From Stephanodiscus triporus (taxonomy: Eukaryota > Bacillariophyta > Thalassiosirophyceae > Thalassiosirales > Thalassiosiraceae): DNA of 10,304 bases. Positions 1 through 8,084 of the stretch are shown here, piece after piece. The notes beneath the pieces were generated by a model that worked only from the letters and a program-made list of their open reading frames with translations, did not search any database and was not told the DNA's origin. The stretch is from assembly GCA_036939755.1 (NCBI GenBank), contig JALLAZ010001084.1, positions 1 to 10,304 of the forward strand, written 5' to 3'. The stretch's first letter is position 1, and the number at the start of each line of letters is the position of its first letter. The translations under genes were made by a program, and so were the position numbers.

Positions 1-398
1 GGGACCTGGTGTGGATCCAGGGCCCTTACCCCGCGGGTAAGTTCACGGACATTACAATTTTTAATAAAGTTTTGCGCCACTTCCTCGACCCAGGCGAGCG
101 GGTCGAGGCGGACGAAGGGTACGCGGGGCACCCCGATAAAATCGTGTGCCCCACGAACCCGGGCTACTCGTCCGAGCGTCGGGCGATGTCGGGGCGGGCA
201 AGAGCGCGCCACGGGACACTCAACGGGCGTCTGAAAAATTGGGGCATCCGAAGACAGGTATTCCAACACCGCATCCAACTGCATGGCACCGTATTCCGGC
301 CGTGCGAGGTGGTTACTGGAGTCGGAATTTTGACTAGGGAGAGCCGCTTTGAGGTTGAGTACGGCGACGACTCGGACGATTCGTCCGAGTCTAATTAG
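1..398 (+). CDS. DDE superfamily endonuclease, PIF/Harbinger-like transposase (C-terminal part, 5' end outside window)
   Basis: The reading frame is already open at the left edge (codons from base 3), so the N-terminal part lies outside the window; the GTG at 9 is not a credible start. The protein has the look of the DDE transposases common in diatom genomes: GPYPAGKFTDI at about 27-60, then DEGYAGHP at about 108-131, whose Asp fits the second catalytic acid, then RARARHGTLNGRLKNWG at about 195-245. An acidic tail (EYGDDSDDSSESN) ends at TAG 396-398. In the relatives I know, the third motif reads RHE, with Glu as the last catalytic acid. Here that codon is GGG (213-215), so the copy may be inactive. 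Family recognition is from motifs; the Harbinger assignment is less sure than the DDE call. Confidence 0.75.
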   Translation, partial: DLVWIQGPYPAGKFTDITIFNKVLRHFLDPGERVEADEGYAGHPDKIVCPTNPGYSSERRAMSGRARARHGTLNGRLKNWGIRRQVFQHRIQLHGTVFRPCEVVTGVGILTRESRFEVEYGDDSDDSSESN

Positions 399-663
399 TA
401 TAATAATTCATAGTAAATGCATTCCATTTATTCATTATACTTATTTATACCTATTCTCCATTACTAACGGAGGGGAGGGGCGGCGACAGAAACCATGATT
501 GAGTTATTTTTTCTAGTAAAAATCACTCACAAAGTAAAACTATGATTTCACACTTTTATCGTCTAGGGGGGAAACTACTAAATCATACTTATTCCCTCAA
601 CTCCATTGTATTAAGCTCCTACGTCGTTGTTGTTGTTACGTACTAGGTAGATACCTTCAGTCC
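399..663. other. AT-rich intergenic spacer between transposase tail and PPR gene
   Basis: The spacer is rich in A/T runs, with a G-rich patch near 470-485 and another near 566-572. I see no open frame with protein-like content, no RNA gene and no clear terminal inverted repeat that would mark the end of the upstream transposon. It should contain the promoter and 5' leader of the PPR gene, but no core promoter motif can be assigned. Confidence 0.6.
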
Positions 664-3600
664 ATGGCGCTCCCCGGCTCCGCATCGCGTCGGCTTTCCC
701 TGGCGGGCGCCGCCGCCGCCGCCGTCGTCCTGGGAGTACGATCCGAATCGTTCGCCGCCGCCGCCGTCCCCGCCGCCGTGACGACGTTCCTCTCCCCCCC
801 CCGCCCGGGCCGTCCTCTGCCCGGACGTCGTCGACGACGCAACGACGACGACGACGTCGGCCGGCGCGTCCTCCCCCCCCTCCCCGAGTCGTCGTCCCTG
901 GTCGGCGCGGGTCTACCTCCGCGCGGCGCGAACGAGGGGGGTGGTCGACCCCCCCCGACGAACGAGACAACTCCTTCCCAGATCGTCGTCACGCACGGGC
1001 CGATATCGCCGATGTCGCCATCGTCGTTGGTGGGGAGGGCGGAGGGAATCCCGCCGGGGGGACTGACGCGCGACGACGAGCGCGAGATGCTGGCGGTCAT
1101 GCGTCGACTGTCCGCCATGGGACGTCGGCGGGACGACGACGTCGTCGTCGGCGGTGGCGGCGTGGGGGACGACGCCGCGCCGCACGCCCGACACCGACGT
1201 CGAGACGCGACCATCGTCGAGCGATTAATGGACAGGCTGCTGGAGGAACCTCGACTCGACGACGGCGAAGGCAGTCCGTTGGGGGGGGATCGTCGTCGAA
1301 AGGATGATATCGCCAGGGTCAGGACGATGCACAACCTCGCTATACGGGCGTGGGCGAATTCCGACGTCAGGGGTTCCGCGGAGAGGGCGGAGCGAGTGCT
1401 CAAACGATTGAGGGCAGTTGCCGCCGCCCCGACTTCGTCGTTGTCGCCCCGACCGGATGTGTACAGCTTCGCCCACTGCTACGCGGCATGGTACAAGGAA
1501 TCGATATTCGCTGCGAGGAGGACGAACGGTGACGACTCGAGGGCATCGTCGATGGCATTGCACAGGGCAGAATCCGTGTTGCGATCCATGAAACAATTTT
1601 TGATGCGAGATGAAAACGGACGGATCTCATCCGATCGGTCGTCGGTTATGGCAGAGGACGTCAACTCGCTTCTCACCATGTGGTCGAATACGAACGTCGA
1701 TTTGCCCGAACTCTCGGAAACGTTCTTGAGATTTTTGGCAGACGAATGCGAGGGGGGGTGCGACGCGTGGCTGAATGTGAGGTCGTACAACCTTGTCATC
1801 AACGGTGAGTTTCCTCTCTTTCCGAACGGCGTTTTTCCCCCTCGATCAGACGATTTTTCTCTGAAATCTCACATCGTTGGAAAGCTTGGGCAAAGAGTGG
1901 AAGGGGTGATGAATCCATAAATCGATCGATGATGTTGTTGAAGGAGATGGAGACAAGCAGTTGTAGAGTGTCACCGGATCTTCTGTCCTACAGCGGTGTC
2001 ATATCATGTATCGCGAAGAGCGAAAGATTTGACGATGCCAAGAAGGCGGAAGTTGTACTGAATAGGATGATCATGACAAATGAGGTTCGGCCGGACAATG
2101 GTAAGTCAGGGCAGGAAATTCTCGTATTTGTCTGGAATCATTGTAGATCTTCTAACAGAGAGATTTGCAAACTCATAAACATGCATTTTATTTCTCTCCC
2201 CTCTGCACATCACTATTCAAGTTATTTTCAACCAGGTCATGAACATCTATAGCAAAGGAGGGATGGTGGGATCGTCCGAGAAGTGCGAGAATTTGCTCAA
2301 AAGGATGGATGATCTTGCGGGGAATGGAAACCAGCAGATTTCTCCTGACGTACGAACTTACAACATTCTTTTAACGGCGTATGCTAACGAAAAGGGACCC
2401 GCCGATGCCGAGAAAGTCTTGCAGAGACTTGAATCGCACAGATGCATCAAGCCGAATTCTATTTCATTCATCACGTGCATGGATGCCTTCGCGAAGGTCG
2501 GCGACGCGCACAATAATCTACGAATCTTGTCTCTGATGGAGAAGGCGTTCGAGTCGGGAAATGTTCACGCTAAGCCCACAAGACGAGCTTTTGTTTCTGC
2601 GTTGAACTCCCTCGCAAAGAGTGGGAGGGGGGACGCTGGGACTAGGGCAGAAGCGTTGGTTCAGAGGATGGAAAAGTTTGCCCTTGCCGGGAATGCGGAT
2701 CTCCTTCCAGATACCACTGTGTATAACGTATTGATCAATTGTCATAAAAACTCTGCATCGCAAGCCGAGAAGGTGCTCTACAGAATGGGCAAGCGTTCTA
2801 TAGAGCGCGATGTTGTTTCCTATTCGAGTGTGATTAATGTGTACTCAAAGATGGGCGGAATTCAAGCTGCCAGGCGAGCCCAGGCACTGCTTGACGAAAT
2901 GCAACATGATAGCATCGAGCCGAATGCACACACGTTTAACAGGTGAGATGACTTTGTACGAAATACATTGATCGTTGTTTCTGGCATCAGCTGCGTATTA
3001 ATTATTTACCACATCGATCATAAACGCACAGCGCAATCACGGCGTGGACCAGGTCTGGAAGTACGGGCGCAGCGCAAAAGGCAGAAGGCCTACTGAAGCA
3101 AATGGAAGAAATGTACGCAGCGGGGAATACAAATCTCCAACCAAGTGCCCAAGTATATACCAGTGTGATAACCGCCTGGGCCAAAGCCGATGATCCCGGC
3201 TCTGCGTTGCGGGCGGAAATTCTACTGAAACTGATGTGGGCAATGTACAAACGCGGCAACAAATCGGCCAAACCGAATGTTCACGCATTTACGTCTTGCA
3301 TAAATGCTTGGGCGCGATCGCGAGAGAAAGACGCCGGTTTACGAGCAGAAGCGTTGCTCGACCAAATGATAACACTCTACGAAAAGGGTGATGATGATGT
3401 GAAGCCCAACGTCCTAACCTTTACATCTGTTATTCATGCGTATGCCCGCTCGGGGCTTAGAGATGCCACAACCAAGGCGGCCGGCATCGTCAAGAAAATG
3501 GAGTTGATGGGGGTCAAACCAAACCTTCAAACTTACAACACATTGATATCACTCTATGGGAACAGCCAACAGCCGGGCGCGGGAAAGAAGGCCGAGGGCA

Positions 3601-4220
3601 TTTTGACCAAACTTGAAGAGGAATGTCGAAATGGAAATGTGGATATGAGGCCGACGGTCGTCACCTACACGAGCTGCATCAATGCGTGGGCCAAAAGCAC
3701 TGATTTTGGAAAGGCCGAAAGAGCAAACTCTGTATTAGTTCGAATGAAGGATATGCATGCCTCTGGAGTCATAGCTGACAAACCAAATGAGTATACATTC
3801 ACCGCTGTGATAAATGCATGTGCAACGACGTATGGAGAGCACGCTGAGAAGCAAGAGGCGTTTCGTATCGCTTACAGCATTTTCAAAGATATGTCGGAAT
3901 CGGAGGACATCAGTCCCAATCACATTACGTACTCAACTTTCTTGAGAGCGATTTCCAAGCTCGTTCCGAGTGGGGAGAAAAAAGATTCATTGGCATCCGC
4001 GGCATTCCGTTTGTGCATTCGCGATGGGCAGTGCGACGCCAACTGTCTCTTTCACATGAAGAATGCAGCATCTCCAGAACTAGTATCGGATTTGCTAGGT
4101 TGCAGTGAGCCCTCCGAAGCGGCCTGTTTAACAGTTGACGACATGCCAGCCAATTGGACATGCAACGTGATGAAGAAATCACCTCCAAGATCGAGGGACA
4201 AAATGCAAGACATCTACTAG
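664..4220 (+). CDS. P-class pentatricopeptide repeat (PPR) protein, four exons, probably organellar
   Basis: The exons I infer are 664-1804, 1885-2100, 2222-2942 and 3032-4220. They join to 3,267 nt, or 1,088 residues. PPR proteins are helical-repeat RNA-binding proteins that mostly act on mitochondrial or plastid transcripts. Residues 1 to about 220 are Arg/Ala/Asp/Gly-rich and low in complexity; the first 25 are basic and hydrophobic, fitting a transit peptide. From about residue 265 there are roughly 17 PPR-like units of the form PD/KPN-x-TYxSVINAWAKSG...AEALLxxM. Many are 37-44 residues long, longer than the canonical 35. Good examples are KPNVHAFTSCINAWARS and RPTVVTYTSCINAWAKS. The C-terminus has a MPANW..NV motif like that ending other diatom PPR proteins. 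ATG 664 is the first ATG in the open frame. No DYW or SMR domain is seen. It converges on FTO. The RNA target is unknown. Confidence 0.88.
1805..1884 (+). other. Intron 1 of the PPR gene
   Basis: The 80-nt intron starts GTGAGT and ends AAAG. Splicing joins G (1804) with CT (1885-1886) to make an Ala codon, turning a broken repeat into VRSYNLVINAWAKSG, the expected PPR helix. Unspliced reading drifts into a non-PPR tail and stops at 1918-1920. Confidence 0.88.
2101..2221 (+). other. Intron 2 of the PPR gene
   Basis: The 121-nt intron starts GTAAGT and ends TCAAG. The more obvious acceptor CAACCAG at 2235 gives the wrong phase. The AG at 2220-2221 restores frame through a Val codon (G2100 + TT) and yields RPDNVIFNQVMNIYSKGG, a normal PPR repeat. 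The exon therefore begins 17 nt before the first ATG (2239) of the downstream open frame. Confidence 0.82.
2943..3031 (+). other. Intron 3 of the PPR gene
   Basis: The 89-nt intron starts GTGAGA and ends GCACAG. Splicing makes a Ser codon (AG + C) and joins EPNAHTFN to SAITAWTRSG, completing one PPR unit across the junction. Confidence 0.87.
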
Positions 4221-4276
4221 ACTTGAAAATTCTTTTGTCGGAAGGAGCGAGAGCAGAAAAAGCAGAAAGGTGTAGT

Positions 4277-4294
4277 AACTACCTCTTTAGATTA
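4277..4294 (+). repeat. 18-bp direct repeat, left copy (probable target-site duplication)
   Basis: The sequence is AACTACCTCTTTAGATTA, identical to 8085-8102. On the minus strand it spells the last FTO codons (Asn-Leu-Lys-Arg-stop), although FTO itself lies about 3.8 kb away. It sits just after the PPR 3' end and just before the AT-rich block. The bases on either side of the two copies differ, so the match is exactly 18 bp. Confidence 0.85.
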
Positions 4295-4409
4295 CTCTCT
4301 TTCCCTCCGTAACCTTCCTTGAGTAGGACCAACAAGCGACAGCGAGAATATCGGTAGACCGATAGTCCGCTCAGAGCCGCTGCCTGGTATCAGCTTTGAG
4401 AAGCTTCTT

Positions 4410-5200
4410 TCACGACTCAACCTCCGATCCCCAGTTTGCAGACATTGCGTCTGTGAACTCCCTCCTAGTTAGTAGGGAGTTCATGGATTCCATGGCAGTA
4501 TTATCAAATAATTTTTCGCCAATTTCCAGCTTCTGCTTCTTCATGGACGGCTGCTGTGAAGGTGTCGCCTCATCAACATCCAAAATTCGTTTTTCATTGG
4601 TTGTGTCATGGTCGAGGCCGTCATAGTAGTCCCTATCCAGATCCGCCTCCTAAACTGATACACCTCTGATAATAATATCTTTCAAATCTGCATTCGTGCG
4701 ACGTTGGGCCCGACTCCTCTCACTATTTTTGATAATTGCTTCCAGCAATTTTTTCTCACCGAATCCCGTCAAGTCTTTGGTAAACGTTTGACCAAAGTAG
4801 TCGATGGATTTTCCAATTTTTGTCTTCAACCATTTTTTTATATAAGTTGGGGACAACTTTACCATTGCGATTTCATGTGAGTCATCAGATGATTGAAATG
4901 GCTTAATCAATTTATTTGTTTCAATATGTGTAGTTTCCCTACCTTGCTTTTTCTGTCTCATGCTATTGGCATATTTATTAATAATCCGTGCGATCAGCCT
5001 ATTGGCATCCGAAACACCATTGATAACATGATCCTTAACAAATGGCCAACCACCATAGATGATTTCCTCATCGGAAATGGCCTTTATCCATTTCTGAAAT
5101 GTAGTTGCGTTTTTTTGCTTTTGCTATATCCTCCTCAGATGCCGGTTCAATTTTAATATTGTCGGCAGTGGTGATTGTGGAGGTGCGGAGTGGGTTAGGG
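4410..5200 (-). pseudogene. Unrecognised protein, or C-terminal part of the 2OG oxygenase (broken)
   Basis: Read on the minus strand, this begins in a frame with NIKIEPASEEDIAKAKK. An A7 run (T7 at 5110-5116) shifts the frame; with one A fewer it continues as NATTFQKWIKAISDEEI and runs through KLSPTYIKKWLKTKIG and LTGFGEKKLLEAIIKN. An in-frame TAG at 4650-4652 interrupts it. The same frame then continues through DRDYYDGLDHD and KKQKLEIGEKLFDN to a final TGA at 4410-4412. Content is lysine-rich and helical-looking, with an acidic, low-complexity C-terminal part. I recognise no domain. There is no good start codon and it follows the oxygenase closely, so it may be the C-terminal half of the same protein after another frame change near 5205-5235. 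Confidence 0.6.
4454..4483. repeat. Perfect 10-bp inverted repeat (hairpin) inside the decayed coding stretch
   Basis: TGAACTCCCT (4454-4463) and AGGGAGTTCA (4474-4483) are exact reverse complements around a 10-nt spacer whose inner bases allow two more pairs. It lies within the minus-strand frame at the residues NSLLTRREF, so it may be only a by-product of codon sequence. No U-run marks it as a terminator. Confidence 0.6.
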
Positions 5201-6048
5201 TTATAATTTAACAAAACTAAGTAATCTATCCTTCAGTTCTTTCTTGTATATTCTTGTGAGGTCATTTTTATGTATATCGTCATTGATCTGTTGACAGTAG
5301 CGGAGAAACCTCTTATCTTTCTTCGTCCTACATGATGGGGGATTTACTAGACAATCATTGTCTGTACAAACCTGAACCTGATTTTGTACCATCCAAAAAA
5401 CAAATGATATTGCAGACCCATCATTTTCTTTTAAACTAGCTGAATGCTTCTAATATCTACCCGAATCATTAGGCTCTTCATCCCTTGGATCTAGAACAAA
5501 AACTGAAATGTTTTTTGCACCTATATTTTTTAATGTGATTTATCATCAAGTTCAAAGAGTAATTCCTTGTCATCACCTACTGATAAAATGATGGATGGTG
5601 TTCCTGGAACTTGAGAATTATTCTTGAGTGGATTACCTTGAGAATCATAAAGGACATCACGGTGTGGGCCTGTGACTTGCTTCAATCTATATGTCTTGAT
5701 TGATATTGCATGAATGTTGAAGTTTGTTGGGATGAGAATTGACTTCTGCTTGCAGTAGCGAGTGTAAATACTTGTAACGATACTGATAAGAGATGAATGT
5801 TCACCAAGAATATTCTTGATTTGAAACTTATCTGGCTGAAGACAAATAGTATTGCTACCAGAACCGGTGGCATATGCCATCTTATGAACAGTTTGTCTAC
5901 TGCCAACACTTTGACCAACTTAATAGTCACTGCCAGAATATAAATTTGGGGCTGATCTGGAGAGTATTTGTCATATTGGATGATTATTCATGGGTTGCTT
6001 TAAAATATCTTGGAGATCATCGCAAGCTCTTGGTATGATTGATTTCAT
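5201..6048 (-). pseudogene. AlkB-like 2-oxoglutarate/Fe(II)-dependent oxygenase (decayed)
   Basis: Read on the minus strand, the frame runs from ATG 6048 (MKSIIPRACDDLQDILKQP) with in-frame stops TGA 5971-5973 and TAA 5920-5922. It continues through ISIKTYRLKQVTGPHRDV, where HRD supplies the first metal His and Asp, then GTPSIILSVGDDKELLFEL, the strand-turn-strand typical of AlkB-like folds. Near 5526-5540 the frame changes. The new frame gives SVFVLDPRDEEPNDSG, a TAG at 5450-5452, then KHSASLKENDGSAISFVF. Its His fits the distal metal ligand. The 2OG-binding Arg expected just after SFVF is Trp. The family oxidatively demethylates nucleic acids or hydroxylates proteins; substrate cannot be told. 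The frame stays open upstream to about 6124, so the true start is uncertain. No functional product is expected. Confidence 0.72.
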
Positions 6049-6235
6049 CAAACATTTTATCTCCTTTTTCTCACTTACACTGACAGAGCAAAAGTTAATA
6101 AAAGGGTGAGGGGAGGATGCATATCAAATTTTTACTGTTGTTTCATGGGTCCGACCTGAACCAAAGGAATGGTGGTAAACAATTGACAGAAGTGATGAGA
6201 TGTGAGCTGTACAATTATTATTGATGTGTTACTGT

Positions 6236-6909
6236 CTATTTGACTAGTTTTTCAATTTTACCTTCACATTTCTTTGATCCACAGAAGAATTCAGTAAATG
6301 GTCATCCTGCTTATGTTCCCAATTGTAAACAATCATGAGATCTGAACCACTGTAAATCCTTTTCTTTGCAAAAACACAAGCGTGCAGAATACCCTTGTGG
6401 TTCTTGATTTCATGCACACAGTTTGGATCACAAGAGTGATTGATATATTTTGCTGGATTATTTTTGATGTCGCCATCGATAGTACTTTTATCAACTCTCA
6501 TATAGTAAGAGCGCTTTCCCCGATCTTCCCTTATAGCTTTTGCATCAACTTTTTTCCAAAATACTCAATTTTAAAATCATTCTTGTGGCAAACTTTCCGG
6601 ATAATGAGACTATTTCCCTTTTTCTTATGCTTTACCTTTTGAGTTTTCTTGTAGGTTTTACTCATCATCAGTTTGTGTGGGCAGTTAGTCTTCCTGCGAC
6701 ATTTGTTCACACAATTGACACCCTTGCACGGGCCAACTTTACTTTTTTTGTCTTTTTCCTGGGTGGTGGTGGTGATATTTTTTTGCTCGCTGAATGAATT
6801 TTCTGATGATTTGACATAGGGCATTGGGATTCTTGTTCTTGAAATCATCAAACAAATTCTTTGCCTTCTCTATTAGTGGTTGAATCTTTACACGTCCCTC
6901 TGATGTGGG
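6236..6909 (-). pseudogene. SET-domain lysine methyltransferase (decayed, N-terminus missing)
   Basis: On the minus strand the first open stretch (from 6909) reads VKIQPLIEKAKNLFDDFKNK. At an A7 run (T7 at 6778-6784) the frame changes to a Cys-rich pre-SET stretch, PCKGVNCVNKCRRKTNCPHK, followed by SLIIRKVCHKNDFKIEYFG, the start of a SET fold. At an A6 run (T6 at 6550-6555) one base is missing. The next frame gives REDRGKRSYYMRVDKSTIDG and the hallmark KYINHSCDPNC, then SGSDLMIVYNWEHKQ with the catalytic Tyr. A third frame change near 6290-6305 leads to a post-SET-like FFCGSKKCEG and TAG 6236-6238, with Phe where the first post-SET Cys is expected. Motif order fits histone-lysine methyltransferases of the AWS/SET/post-SET type. 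The substrate is unknown. A 187-bp gap separates it from the oxygenase. Confidence 0.78.
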
Positions 6910-7460
6910 TTATGGTTGATGCATTCAAAAGAGGGTACAATGAACTCCATGCCATGATCTATGACAAACATCCAAGTTCCTATTGGAGAAACATACTTCA
7001 TGATGCACATCTTCTATTCAAAGAGATCCACTCTTCGGAATTCAAGTTGATTGTTATTCATTCACCTCACTTTTCTACTGTCATTCATGAGAACTGTTCT
7101 TTCAGTCAAAAGCGTATATGGACTTGGTGGTTGCTGAGTTTGTCAGTGCGAATGAATCCACCTACTTTTGTGACACTGATTTTACAATCTTTCACAATGA
7201 AGGTTCCAATCAAGACGTCAATGAGGAGTTTCTTTGTTTCTTTGGTAAATGGGCAAAAGAATCAGAATCAAGCTCAGTAGGCTTTCAACGGATCAAGCTA
7301 CTGAGCATGCACATTCCTACTGTACCAAATTGCAAACTGAAATTGCCAAATACATTTGTTATGTGGATGATTGTTGTGTTTCTTCATCTGACATTACCAT
7401 CGATCACTTGGTTCGCTTCCGTGGATACAGAGGTGGTATAAAAAGAGCTAGCTCCATGTT

Positions 7461-7596
7461 TGAGACAAATCTTGCCAAGTGGAATGAAAATTTTGATGTC
7501 GTCAAGTCTTTCATTGCCAACAAAAGGAGAGTGCCAACTACATATTCTGCAGACAGGAGGAAAGACGCCTTGGAACATGGATTGATAACCAGTAAA
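7461..7596 (+). repeat. Direct repeat unit 1 (coding module)
   Basis: This stretch aligns without gaps to 7685-7820 at an offset of 224 bp, with about four fifths of the bases identical by eye. The longest shared stretches include CTTGCCA.GTGGAATGAAAAT and AGGAAAGACGCCTTG. The offset is not a multiple of three, so the two units lie in different frames in the present sequence. Confidence 0.8.
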
Positions 7597-7684
7597 ACAG
7601 AAATGAAAAAGGAGACGAACGTGAACAAACTCTGAGATGCCAAATTCCTGAAATATTCAAGGTCACGGTTACTAACCGACTTTT

Positions 7685-7820
7685 GGATGCAAATCTTGCC
7701 AGGTGGAATGAAAATCTTGATGCTGTCATGTCTTTCATCGCCAACAAAAAGAGAGCTCCGAAAAGACATGCTGCAACAGTGAGGAAAGACGCCTTGCAAC
7801 ATGGATTAATAATATGTAAA
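7685..7820 (+). repeat. Direct repeat unit 2 (coding module)
   Basis: This is the second copy of the module at 7461-7596. It encodes NLARWNENLDAVMSFIANKK and RKDALQHGLI in the frame that ends at TGA 7854-7856. Conserved protein-level spacing shows that it arose by duplication within a coding sequence. Confidence 0.8.
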
Positions 7821-7856
7821 AAGAGGAAAATTGTGAGTGCATGCAATTGTTGTTGA

Positions 7857-8084
7857 AAAACCCACCTCAATAATTCAACAAACTTACCTATCATCAAAAA
7901 GCAACAAATGCAATGCAAGTGAAATGTAAATCCAAATACCAGTGTGCTGGACACTACTTCATGTTTTATTCTCCGTACCTCCAAGGAGTCCATGCCTAGA
8001 ATCTGTGTTGAAATCTAAGGTGGACAATAGCAGACATAATGAAAGTTAGATTTTTTCTCATTTAGACCACATCAGATATAATGA
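7857..8084. other. AT-rich non-coding end of the inserted block
   Basis: No protein-like frame is seen on either strand. There is a short 8-bp inverted repeat, AAATCTAA (8011-8018) and TTAGATTT (8046-8053). Because FTO stops at 8087 on the minus strand, this stretch now serves as its 3' untranslated region and must supply its polyadenylation signal; I cannot assign one. Confidence 0.5.

Larger units (their letters stand above)
6912..7856 (+). pseudogene. Unrecognised gene with a duplicated C-terminal module (frame broken)
   Basis: Coding-like sequence runs on the plus strand from ATG 6912 through FKRGYNELHAMIYDKHPSS and FKLIVIHSPHFSTVIHE. The frame changes near 7090-7112 to AYMDLVVAEFVSANESTYF and an acidic stretch, again near 7266-7300 to LQTEIAKYICYVDDCCVSSS and HLVRFRGYRGG, and a third time near 7590-7625. 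The end holds two related modules, NLAKWNENFDVVKSFIANKR and NLARWNENLDAVMSFIANKK, each followed by RKDAL-x-HGLI. It stops at TGA 7854-7856. I recognise no family. The module loosely recalls repeated helical domains of diatom proteins but lacks the helicase-associated domain signature. It is divergent from, and nearly abuts, the SET remnant. Confidence 0.55.
4295..8084. mobile_element. AT-rich inserted block of decayed genes between two direct repeats (element type unknown)
   Basis: The block is visibly richer in A/T than the PPR and FTO genes and is framed by the 18-bp repeats. It holds four broken coding stretches: SET methyltransferase, 2OG oxygenase, an unknown C-terminal segment, and an unknown plus-strand gene with duplicated modules. 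I find no terminal inverted repeats at its edges, no long terminal repeats, and no integrase, reverse transcriptase or polymerase. The end sequences (CTCTCTTTCC at the left, CAGATATAATGA at the right) resemble nothing I know. An 18-bp duplication would fit target-primed retroposition, or capture of foreign DNA at a staggered break. Insertion is well supported; classification as an element is not. Confidence 0.55.

Noticed and set aside
657..1403. Long minus-strand open frame opposite PPR exon 1, with Ser/Arg/Pro runs
   Set aside because: A shadow of GC-rich triplet repeats: no domain, and the plus strand joins cleanly into a PPR protein.
2230..2238. CAACCAG at 2235 as the acceptor of PPR intron 2
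   Set aside because: It gives the wrong phase and deletes part of a PPR unit; AG at 2220-2221 restores both.
4349..4364. Hairpin TATCGG-TAGA-CCGATA near the left edge of the inserted block
   Set aside because: A 6-bp stem is common by chance, and nothing similar is seen at the right edge.
5190..5203. TGGGTTAGGGTT resembles an interstitial telomere repeat near a frame break
   Set aside because: Fewer than two full TTAGGG units; too short to separate from chance.
6244..6501. Treating the SET open frame as a small intact gene starting at MRVDK
   Set aside because: That Met lies inside the SET fold; the frame continues upstream and the true N-terminal part is in other frames.
5135..6909. Shared STIT...KI(E/Q)P...KAK pattern in two minus-strand remnants
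   Set aside because: Only a few residues match, with gaps and across frames; too weak to call a common domain.
7970..7990. CTCCGTACCT near the right edge resembles CTCCGTAACCT near 4305, as possible element termini
   Set aside because: Similarity is short, needs a gap, and lies about 100 bp inside the right boundary.
7384..7993. Three overlapping minus-strand open frames opposite the plus-strand remnant
   Set aside because: Their similarity to each other only mirrors the duplicated module on the plus strand, whose residues and spacing are the conserved ones.
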